DNA from: Streptomyces rubradiris
Lineage (GTDB): Bacteria > Actinomycetota > Actinomycetes > Streptomycetales > Streptomycetaceae
Reading direction: 5' to 3'
Length of the DNA: 64,000 bases
Assembly: GCF_016860525.1 (NCBI RefSeq)
Contig: NZ_BNEA01000015.1
Span: 2,480,001 to 2,544,000 of the forward strand
Shown: positions 1 through 6,837 of the stretch, piece after piece
How the letters are laid out: the number at the start of each line of letters is the position of its first letter
Position numbering within the stretch: the first letter of the stretch is position 1
Position numbers and translations under genes: made by a program
The notes under the pieces: generated by a model
What the model saw: only the letters and a program-made list of their open reading frames with translations
The model's database searches: none
Told to the model about the DNA's origin: nothing

Positions 1-95
1 CCACCTCACGAAAACACCGTCCGGCCGCCACAATCCCCCCACCGGCCCCGTCAGACGGCTTGACTGACCGACTTGCTGTCCCGCCCGGAGGATTC

Positions 96-494
96 ATGAC
101 CCCGCCCACCGCCCATCATGATCCGTACGCGGAGCCGTACGGGGACGAGGGCGACCAGCCGCTGGTGAGGCCCTACGCCATGACCGGCGGCCGGACCCGG
201 CCCCGCTACCAGCTCGCCATCGAGGCGCTGATCAGCACCACGGCCGACCCGGCCGTGATCATGGGGCTGCTCCCGGAGCACCAGCGCATCTGCCACCTGT
301 GCCGCGAGGTCAAGTCGGTCGCGGAGGTGTCGGCGCTGCTGAACATGCCGCTCGGCGTGGCCCGCATCCTGGTGGCCGACCTCGCCGAGGCCGGCATGGT
401 CGCCATCCACCAGCCTGGTGGCGACGAGAACAACGGCGGCGCTCCGGATGTGACGCTGCTCGAAAGGGTGCTCAGTGGACTTCGCAAGCTCTGA
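96..494 (+). CDS. cvnC: Conservon component CvnC (DUF742), first conservon
   Basis: DUF742 protein of about 132 residues, the third component of an actinobacterial conservon: a membrane histidine-kinase-like CvnA, roadblock CvnB, DUF742 CvnC and GTPase CvnD that act together at the membrane. The core RPYAMTGGRTRPRYQLAIE and the C-terminal winged-helix-like LPLGVARILVADL-type segment match the second CvnC in this window. The ATG at 96 is chosen because GGAGG lies at 87-91; an in-frame TTG at 60 has no ribosome binding site. The stop overlaps the cvnD start by 20 bases, so translation is probably coupled. cvnA and cvnB of this conservon lie to the left of the window. Confidence 0.9.
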   Translation: MTPPTAHHDPYAEPYGDEGDQPLVRPYAMTGGRTRPRYQLAIEALISTTADPAVIMGLLPEHQRICHLCREVKSVAEVSALLNMPLGVARILVADLAEAGMVAIHQPGGDENNGGAPDVTLLERVLSGLRKL

Positions 495-1050
495 CGCGGG
501 CCGGGCCACCACTTCCGCGAAGATCGTGGTGGCGGGCGGCTTCGGCGTGGGCAAGACCACGTTCGTCGGCGCCGTCTCGGAGATCAACCCGCTGCGCACA
601 GAGGCCGTCATGACGTCCGCGTCCGCCGGCATCGACGACCTCACCCACACCGGGGACAAGACCACCACCACGGTGGCCATGGACTTCGGCCGCATCACCC
701 TGGACCAGGACCTCATCCTCTACCTGTTCGGCACCCCCGGACAGGACCGCTTCTGGTTCATGTGGGACGACCTCGTCCGCGGCGCCATCGGCGCCATCGT
801 CCTCGTCGACACCCGCCGCCTCGCCGACTGCTTCCCCGCCGTCGACTACTTCGAGAACTCGGGCCTCCCCTTCGTCATCGCCCTCAACGGCTTCGACGGA
901 CAACAGCCCTACACCCCCGACGAAGTACGCGAAGCACTCCAGATCGGCCCCGACACCCCCATCATCACCACCGACGCCCGCCACCGCGCCGACGCCAAGA
1001 GCGCCCTCATCACCCTCGTCGAACACGCCCTCATGGCCCGCTTGAAGTAA
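475..1050 (+). CDS. cvnD: Conservon GTPase CvnD, first copy
   Basis: Small Ras/Arf-like GTPase of 191 residues. The P-loop GGFGVGKTT is at about residues 21-29, the G3-like motif is TPGQ (in place of DTAGQ) and the base-recognition motif is NGFD. In this family the GTPase is thought to cycle between the CvnA/CvnB membrane complex and the cytosol. The GTG start at 475 lies inside the 3' end of cvnC, preceded by GAAAGGG. Positions 514-1037 are identical, base for base, to the second cvnD, whereas the N- and C-terminal codons differ (the end is LK here and LR in the second copy). Confidence 0.93.
   Translation: MDFASSDAGRATTSAKIVVAGGFGVGKTTFVGAVSEINPLRTEAVMTSASAGIDDLTHTGDKTTTTVAMDFGRITLDQDLILYLFGTPGQDRFWFMWDDLVRGAIGAIVLVDTRRLADCFPAVDYFENSGLPFVIALNGFDGQQPYTPDEVREALQIGPDTPIITTDARHRADAKSALITLVEHALMARLK
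514..1037 (+). repeat. 524-bp exact direct repeat, copy 1 (inside cvnD)
   Basis: Read side by side, 514-1037 and 5893-6416 are identical at a constant offset of 5379 bases. The first mismatches are 513 (T against C) on the left and 1038 (C against G) on the right. The repeat covers nearly all of cvnD. Crossing over between the copies would remove exactly one conservon length. Confidence 0.95.
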
Positions 1051-1093
1051 CACCCAAGTACGACGGGGAATACGGCAGTTGTCGTAAAGGTTT

Positions 1094-1140
1094 CGGAGCC
1101 GGCTGTGGCCTTTGACACGGTCGGCTCCGGTGTTCATAAC
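1094..1140 (+). promoter_or_regulatory. Candidate promoter with overlapping dyad upstream of second conservon
   Basis: A consensus -35 TTGACA (1112-1117) is separated by 17 bases from CATAAC (1135-1140), a reasonable HrdB-type promoter. An inverted repeat CGGAGCCG (1094-1101) / CGGCTCCG (1122-1129) straddles the -35 box and could be an operator or a weak terminator for the upstream cvnD. The rest of 1051-1429 has no gene and is less GC-rich than its surroundings. If this promoter is used, the cvnA mRNA has a leader of roughly 280 bases. Confidence 0.45.
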
Positions 1141-1429
1141 AGTTCGGCAGAGGAATCGCCGGGCATCACCACGCGACGCGTTCGAACGGTACCGCTGCGC
1201 GCACGAACCTCCCGCCTTTTGGCAAGGCTCGCTCTTTATGACCGTTTTATCTGGCGTTTACAACCGCTCCATCACAGGGTCCCGCTGTTTGGAATCGCGC
1301 TGGTCCACGTGCTGGAATGCCTGAACTGCCCAATGGTCCAAGACGTACCCCGTAGTGGTCTGTGGTGAACCGGGCTCTGAGAGACTGCGGCACGACGTAG
1401 GTGCCGACCGCCGAGAGGTTGTTGGTCGA

Positions 1430-4400
1430 GTGAGGCGAAGCAAGAACGGTCCCGAGCCGTCGGCGCGGGGCAACTTCACCCCGCCGCCGCGCGCTGCGGC
1501 ACCCGCCCCCGTTCCCGGCGCGGAGCCGGCGGCGGCTCCGGCGTCCGGCGGCCGTCTCTCCCCGCGGAACTGGCGCGTGCCGACCCGGCTGAACGCGATC
1601 CTGCTCATACCCGTGATGGTCGGCCTCGTCATGGGCGGCTTCCAGGTGAAGAGCTCGATCGACACCTGGCAGGAGGCCCGCGACGCCGAGAACACCGCCC
1701 GTCTGGTGCGCGCCGCCCTCTCCTACGCCGACGCCCTGGAGAACGAGCGCGACATCAGCGCCGAGCCGCTGCTGCTGAACAAGAAGGACGCCGAGAGCAA
1801 GGCGGCCGTCGACAACGCCCGCAAGGCCACCGACCAGGCCGCCGAGGTGTTCGACGACGCCGCGGAGAGCGCCCCGGACACGTCGGGCATCAAGCGCCGG
1901 CTGACGCTGTTCCACGAGGCCGAGCCCCAGCTGGCACGGCTGCGGCAGGCCGCCTTCACCTCCCGGATGACCGGCGTGAAGACCGAGGAAGGCTACGTCG
2001 AGGTCATCCACCCGCTGATGGAGTTCGCCAACGAACTCGGTCTGGGCACCGGAAACATCACCTCCTACGGCCGTACCGTCTACGCCATGTCGCTGACCAA
2101 GGCGGCACTGTCGCTGGAGCGGTCGATCGGCACGCACCTGCTGGTCAAGCCCGGCCCGGACGCCCCGAACCTGGCCTCCCAGCAGATCTCCCTGTCCTCG
2201 TACGCCTACCTGGAGCGCATCGCGCTGGAGGAGTACAAGGGCGGTGGCACCGAGGCCGACGCGCAGAAGCTGGAAGACGCCAAGGGGAAGATCGAGGCGG
2301 ACGCCGCCGCGCTGGCCCGCAAGGCCAAGGCCGAGGACCCGAAGTACGTCGCCCCGCCGTCGGACCCGACCGACATGGTCACGGCGCTGGCCACCATGAA
2401 GGACACCAGCCCGCTCACCCGTGCGGGGCTGGCCGCCAAGGGCATCACCACCGACAACTGGTGGGCGGTCAACACGCTGAAGTACAAGGCCTACCGCCAG
2501 ATCGAGGCGGACATGGCCGACAAGGCGGTGAGCGAGGCGTCCGGCATCGCCGACGACGCCAAGACCTCCGCGCTGATCACCGGCGCCGTCGTCGTCATCG
2601 GTCTGCTGGCCGCGTTCATCCTGGCCGGCATGGTGGCCCGCCAGATGAGCCGCTCGATGCGCCGGCTGCGCAACGCCGCCTTCGGGATCGCCGAGCAGCG
2701 GCTGCCGATGCTGGTCGACCAGCTCTCCCGCACCGACCCCGGCCGGGTCGACACCCGGGTCGAGCCGATCCCGATCACCAGCAAGGACGAGATCGGCGAG
2801 GTCGCCCGCGCCTTCGACCAGGTGCACCGCGAGGCGGTCCGGCTCGCCTCCGAGCAGGCGCTGCTGCGGGGCAACATCAACGCGATCTTCACCAACCTCT
2901 CGCGCCGCAACCAGTCGCTGATCGAGGGCCAGTTGACCCTGATCACCGACCTGGAGAACAACGAGGCCGACCCCGACCAGCTGGAGAACCTCTTCAAGCT
3001 GGACCACCTGGCCACCCGTATGCGCCGCAACGGCGAGAACCTGCTGGTCCTCGCCGGCGAGGAGCCCGGCCGCCGCTGGGACCAGCCGGTGCCGCTGATC
3101 GACGTGCTGCGCGCCGCCTCCTCCGAGGTGGAGCAGTACGAGCGCATCGAGCTGTCCGGCGTGCCGGAGGCCGAGATCCACGGCCGCGCGGTCACCGACC
3201 TCGTGCACCTGCTCGCCGAGCTGCTGGAGAACGCCACCACGTTCTCCTCCCCGCAGACCAAGGTCCGCGTCACCGCGACCCGGCTGCCCGACGGCCGCGT
3301 GATGATCGAGATCCACGACAAGGGCATCGGTCTGACCGCCGAGGACTTCGCGGACATCAACCACAAGCTGGCCAACCCGCCGACCGTGGACGCCGCGATC
3401 TCCCAGCGCATGGGCCTGTTCGTGGTCGGCCGGCTGTCCGACCGGCACGGCATCCGGGTCCAGCTGCGCCCCTCGGGCGAGCAGGCCGGTACGACGTCCC
3501 TGGTCATGCTGCCGGACGCGATCACGCACGGCGGTGGCGGCGAAGCCCCGCTGGAGCGCGAGGAGTTCACCGTCTCGCAGATCATCCCGGAGCAGCAGTT
3601 CCAGGGTGCGGACACCGGCGGGCAGCAGCAGCCCCTGCGCACCGCCGCCGAGCTGGGCTTCGACGACAGCCAGTACACCGAGGGCCCCGACGGCGCCCGC
3701 GGCCTGGACCCCATCGGCCGCACCCGGATGCGCGAGGAGCGCCGCGCCGCGCTGGAAGGCCGGCAGGGCCAGCAGCACGCCGAGCCGCAGCACGAGACCG
3801 CCGGGTACCAGGACCCGTTCACCGGCGGGCAGCAGGCCTACCGGGAACAGCCGCAGCAGGCGTACCAGGAGCAGCGGCAGGCGTACGACGCGCAGCAGCC
3901 CCAGCAGGCGTTCGACGCACCGGCGTACGAGGACCAGCACACCGGCCAGCACGCCGCGTCGTACGAGGACCAGCACACCGGCCAGCACGCCTCCGCGTAC
4001 GAGGACCAGCACACCGGCTCGTACCAGGAGCAGCACTCCGGGTCGTACGAGCGGCCGTACGAGCAGGCGTACGACGAGCAGTACTACGCGCCGACCGGTG
4101 AGGTGCCGCGGCCCGAGGGCTTCTCCGCCGACGGCGGTTACCCTGAGTCCGGGACGCCGTACGCGGAGCCCGCCCAGCAGCCGTCCTACCAGGACGACTG
4201 GCCGCAGCAGGACGGTTACCAGAACGGCTATCCGGCCCAGTACGCTCCGGAAACGGAAACCCCGTCGGCCGCTGACGCGGATGAGCGGAACGGCGTAGGC
4301 TTCGACCGTCCGGGTACGGCCTCTCCCGCCGCGCACGAGCTGACCGACGCCGGGCTGCCCCGCCGTGGCTCCGCCGCGAGCGGTTCTGGCGCCGGCTCCC

Positions 4401-4774
4401 CGAACGCGAACGGCACGGCGCGCGTGCGGCAGGAAGCGGCGTCCCCGGCACCGGGGAACTCCCAGGGCACGGGCGGCGACAGCGGCTGGCGATCGGCGAA
4501 CGACGAGCGGTGGCAGCAGGCCGCGCAGCTCAGGAAGCCCAAGGCAGGCGGGGTCACCGCCTCCGGTCTGCCGCGGCGGGTGCCCAAGGCCAATCTGGTC
4601 GAGGGTTCCGCCGAATCCACCCCCCAGGGAGGCCCACAGGTCTCCCGCGCCCCGGAGGACGTCCGGGGCAGGCTGAGCAACCTGCGTCGGGGCGTCCAGC
4701 GCGGGCGCAGCGCAGGCAGTGATACGAACGGCCAGGGCTTCGGTCCTGACAGCACCTACAACCAGGAGCGTTAG
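1430..4774 (+). CDS. cvnA: Conservon sensor kinase-like protein CvnA
   Basis: Membrane protein of about 1114 residues. In order it has a Pro/Ala-rich cytoplasmic N-terminus, a membrane helix at about 55-72, an extracytoplasmic nitrate/nitrite-sensing-like helical domain, a second membrane helix at about 380-402, a HAMP linker and a HATPase domain (ELLENAT at about 596). A long Gln/Tyr/Glu-rich tail from about 700 contains three near-identical YEDQHTG repeats (nt 3922-4021). No clear phospho-acceptor His box is visible, which fits the conservon class. The GTG at 1430 is preferred (GAGAGG at 1413-1418); an in-frame GTG at 1355 is possible. cvnB starts one base after the stop. Confidence 0.9.
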   Translation: MRRSKNGPEPSARGNFTPPPRAAAPAPVPGAEPAAAPASGGRLSPRNWRVPTRLNAILLIPVMVGLVMGGFQVKSSIDTWQEARDAENTARLVRAALSYADALENERDISAEPLLLNKKDAESKAAVDNARKATDQAAEVFDDAAESAPDTSGIKRRLTLFHEAEPQLARLRQAAFTSRMTGVKTEEGYVEVIHPLMEFANELGLGTGNITSYGRTVYAMSLTKAALSLERSIGTHLLVKPGPDAPNLASQQISLSSYAYLERIALEEYKGGGTEADAQKLEDAKGKIEADAAALARKAKAEDPKYVAPPSDPTDMVTALATMKDTSPLTRAGLAAKGITTDNWWAVNTLKYKAYRQIEADMADKAVSEASGIADDAKTSALITGAVVVIGLLAAFILAGMVARQMSRSMRRLRNAAFGIAEQRLPMLVDQLSRTDPGRVDTRVEPIPITSKDEIGEVARAFDQVHREAVRLASEQALLRGNINAIFTNLSRRNQSLIEGQLTLITDLENNEADPDQLENLFKLDHLATRMRRNGENLLVLAGEEPGRRWDQPVPLIDVLRAASSEVEQYERIELSGVPEAEIHGRAVTDLVHLLAELLENATTFSSPQTKVRVTATRLPDGRVMIEIHDKGIGLTAEDFADINHKLANPPTVDAAISQRMGLFVVGRLSDRHGIRVQLRPSGEQAGTTSLVMLPDAITHGGGGEAPLEREEFTVSQIIPEQQFQGADTGGQQQPLRTAAELGFDDSQYTEGPDGARGLDPIGRTRMREERRAALEGRQGQQHAEPQHETAGYQDPFTGGQQAYREQPQQAYQEQRQAYDAQQPQQAFDAPAYEDQHTGQHAASYEDQHTGQHASAYEDQHTGSYQEQHSGSYERPYEQAYDEQYYAPTGEVPRPEGFSADGGYPESGTPYAEPAQQPSYQDDWPQQDGYQNGYPAQYAPETETPSAADADERNGVGFDRPGTASPAAHELTDAGLPRRGSAASGSGAGSPNANGTARVRQEAASPAPGNSQGTGGDSGWRSANDERWQQAAQLRKPKAGGVTASGLPRRVPKANLVEGSAESTPQGGPQVSRAPEDVRGRLSNLRRGVQRGRSAGSDTNGQGFGPDSTYNQER

Positions 4775-4775
4775 T

Positions 4776-5198
4776 GTGAGCCCGATGAGCCAGGCGGCAC
4801 AGAACCTGAACTGGTTGATCACCAACTTCGTGGACAACACCCCGGGGGTGTCCCACACGGTGGTGGTCTCCGCCGACGGACTCCTTCTGGCGATGTCCGA
4901 AGGCTTCCCCCGCGACCGCGCCGACCAGCTCGCGGCCGTCGCCTCCGGTCTGACCTCGCTGACCGCCGGTGCCTCACGCATCTTCGAGGGCGGCAACGTG
5001 AACCAGACGGTTGTGGAGATGGAGCGAGGATTCCTCTTCATCATGTCCATCTCCGACGGCTCGTCCCTCGCGGTACTGGCCCACCCGGAGGCGGACATCG
5101 GCCTCATCGGGTACGAGATGGCCCTTCTGGTGGACCGCGCGGGCACGGTTCTGACCCCGGATCTCCGCGCGGAGCTCCAGGGAAGCCTTCTCAACTAG
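4776..5198 (+). CDS. cvnB: Conservon roadblock/LC7 protein CvnB
   Basis: Roadblock/LC7 domain protein of about 140 residues, starting SPMSQAAQNLNWLITNFVD and containing the typical GVSHTVVVSADGLLLA strand pair. In conservons this subunit links the CvnA sensor to the CvnD GTPase and may act on its nucleotide cycle (family inference). The GTG at 4776 has AGGAG at 4764-4768 at a good distance; the ATG at 4785 is the alternative and would give 137 residues. It sits one base after cvnA and 96 bases before cvnC, all on the same strand, so A-B-C-D is one operon. Confidence 0.92.
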   Translation: MSPMSQAAQNLNWLITNFVDNTPGVSHTVVVSADGLLLAMSEGFPRDRADQLAAVASGLTSLTAGASRIFEGGNVNQTVVEMERGFLFIMSISDGSSLAVLAHPEADIGLIGYEMALLVDRAGTVLTPDLRAELQGSLLN

Positions 5199-5294
5199 TA
5201 ATCGGACGATGCGTATACGTGTCCCGGGGCCGTAAGGTTTCGGGACGCGGCTTCCACAGGGATGGGTGCCCCGCGCAGTTCGGAGGAGGAGAAA

Positions 5295-5867
5295 GTGGCA
5301 ACACCCCCAGGCGATTCGTCTTCGGGCAACTGGTCGTACGGCCCTGCCCAGGGTCAGCACGACGGCTCGGCGAACCCGTACAACTTCCCCTCCGCCCCCA
5401 GCCGGCCCTACACCCCGCAGGGTCCCGGTCCCTACAACCAGCCGCCGTACGACCAGCCGCAGGCGCCGCGCATCCAGCCGGTCCAGCCGCAGCGCCGTCC
5501 CGAGCCGGCCCCGGCCGCGGCGTCGAACAACCCCCTGGTGCGTCCGTACGCCATGACCGGCGGCCGGACCCGCCCGCGCTACCAGCTCGCCATCGAGGCA
5601 CTGGTGCACACCACCGCTGCTCCGCACCAGATGCAGGGCCAGCTGCCCGAGCATCAGCGGATCTGCAACCTGTGCCGGGAGATCAAGTCGGTGGCCGAGA
5701 TCTCGGCCCTGCTGACGATCCCCCTCGGCGTGGCCAGGATCCTCGTCGCCGACTTGGCGGAGGCGGGCCTGGTCGCCATCCATCAGCCCGGCGGCGACGA
5801 GAACGCCGGTGGCCAGCCAGACGTGACACTGCTCGAAAGGGTGCTCAGTGGACTTCGCAAGCTCTAG
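5295..5867 (+). CDS. cvnC: Conservon component CvnC (DUF742), second conservon
   Basis: DUF742 protein of about 190 residues. It has a longer Pro/Gln/Tyr-rich N-terminal tail (about 70 residues) than the first CvnC, followed by the same core (PLVRPYAMTGGRTRPRYQLA) and a shared C-terminal half. At the DNA level this gene is clearly diverged from the first cvnC, unlike cvnD. The GTG at 5295 follows a strong GGAGGAGGAG at 5282-5291; an upstream ATG at 5262 is disfavoured. The last 20 bases overlap cvnD. Confidence 0.92.
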   Translation: MATPPGDSSSGNWSYGPAQGQHDGSANPYNFPSAPSRPYTPQGPGPYNQPPYDQPQAPRIQPVQPQRRPEPAPAAASNNPLVRPYAMTGGRTRPRYQLAIEALVHTTAAPHQMQGQLPEHQRICNLCREIKSVAEISALLTIPLGVARILVADLAEAGLVAIHQPGGDENAGGQPDVTLLERVLSGLRKL

Positions 5868-6429
5868 CGGCGGTCCTTCCCGCTCCACCACCTCCGCGAA
5901 GATCGTGGTGGCGGGCGGCTTCGGCGTGGGCAAGACCACGTTCGTCGGCGCCGTCTCGGAGATCAACCCGCTGCGCACAGAGGCCGTCATGACGTCCGCG
6001 TCCGCCGGCATCGACGACCTCACCCACACCGGGGACAAGACCACCACCACGGTGGCCATGGACTTCGGCCGCATCACCCTGGACCAGGACCTCATCCTCT
6101 ACCTGTTCGGCACCCCCGGACAGGACCGCTTCTGGTTCATGTGGGACGACCTCGTCCGCGGCGCCATCGGCGCCATCGTCCTCGTCGACACCCGCCGCCT
6201 CGCCGACTGCTTCCCCGCCGTCGACTACTTCGAGAACTCGGGCCTCCCCTTCGTCATCGCCCTCAACGGCTTCGACGGACAACAGCCCTACACCCCCGAC
6301 GAAGTACGCGAAGCACTCCAGATCGGCCCCGACACCCCCATCATCACCACCGACGCCCGCCACCGCGCCGACGCCAAGAGCGCCCTCATCACCCTCGTCG
6401 AACACGCCCTCATGGCGCGGCTGCGGTAA
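5848..6429 (+). CDS. cvnD: Conservon GTPase CvnD, second copy
   Basis: Ras/Arf-like GTPase of 193 residues, identical to the first CvnD over residues that include the P-loop, TPGQ and NGFD motifs. Only about 16 N-terminal residues and the last few codons differ. The GTG start lies inside cvnC after the same GAAAGGGTG context. Because the CvnD protein bodies are the same, any specificity between the two conservons must lie in the divergent A/B/C subunits or in the short CvnD ends. A terminator-like hairpin follows at 6454-6486. Confidence 0.93.
   Translation: MDFASSSGGPSRSTTSAKIVVAGGFGVGKTTFVGAVSEINPLRTEAVMTSASAGIDDLTHTGDKTTTTVAMDFGRITLDQDLILYLFGTPGQDRFWFMWDDLVRGAIGAIVLVDTRRLADCFPAVDYFENSGLPFVIALNGFDGQQPYTPDEVREALQIGPDTPIITTDARHRADAKSALITLVEHALMARLR
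5893..6416 (+). repeat. 524-bp exact direct repeat, copy 2 (inside cvnD)
   Basis: Partner of 514-1037. The identity covers the third codon positions as well, which purifying selection on protein alone would not keep while the adjoining cvnC genes have drifted. Confidence 0.95.
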
Positions 6430-6453
6430 CCCGCCCCGCGGGCAACCGACGCG

Positions 6454-6486
6454 GGCTCCTGTCACTCTTCTAGGAGGACAGGAGCC
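6454..6486 (+). terminator. Terminator-like hairpin after second conservon
   Basis: GGCTCCTGTC (6454-6463) and GACAGGAGCC (6477-6486) form a perfect 10-bp stem with a 13-base loop, followed by TTTGT. The right arm contains the GGAG that would serve as ribosome binding site of the next gene (start 6493), so the same hairpin could also hide that site. Confidence 0.6.
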
Positions 6487-6492
6487 TTTGTC

Positions 6493-6801
6493 GTGGTACG
6501 TACGGGTGGGTCCGGGATGCATGTGATCGAGGTCGACGGCTGGAGCGCGCTGCTGTGGGCGGCGCTGCTGCTGGTGCCGAGCGCGCTGGTGTCCTCGGCG
6601 CTGCTGTTCCCGCTGCGGGCGCGGCTGCGCAGCCCGCTGCTCCTCGGCTGGCTGACCACGTTCCTGACCGCCGTCCTGCTGCCGCTGTGGACCCCGGGCC
6701 TGCGCCTGACCTCCCTGTGGCCGGCGGCCTGCGTGGCCACGCTGTCCCTGCCGCTGGAACCGTGGCTGCGAAAGCGGGACGAGAACCGGCGCGACGGGTG
6801 A
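6493..6801 (+). CDS. Small hydrophobic membrane protein, unknown function
   Basis: Protein of 102 residues with about three hydrophobic segments (ALLWAALLLVPSALVSSALL, the LLGWLTTFLTAVLLPLW stretch, and LTSLWPAACVATLSLPL) and a short charged tail KRDENRRDG. No catalytic motif is seen. The GTG at 6493 has GGAG at 6481-6484, but that site lies in a hairpin arm; an ATG at 6519 is the alternative start and would trim eight residues. The gene sits between the conservon and the NACHT gene, 36 bases before the latter, so cotranscription with the NACHT gene is possible. Confidence 0.65.
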   Translation: MVRTGGSGMHVIEVDGWSALLWAALLLVPSALVSSALLFPLRARLRSPLLLGWLTTFLTAVLLPLWTPGLRLTSLWPAACVATLSLPLEPWLRKRDENRRDG

Positions 6802-6837
6802 CAATGCCCTCGACCGGGTGTGTCGAGGGGGCGGGAA

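Noticed and set aside
1..67. Possible 3' end of the first conservon's cvnB
   Set aside because: Two frames end in TGA here (61-63 and 65-67), but only about 20 codons are visible and neither resembles the roadblock C-terminus, so no gene was called.
1247..5194. Very long minus-strand open frame opposite cvnA and cvnB
   Set aside because: Low-complexity Val/Gly/Leu/Arg/Asp composition and the mirror of a well-supported gene; a GC-bias artefact.
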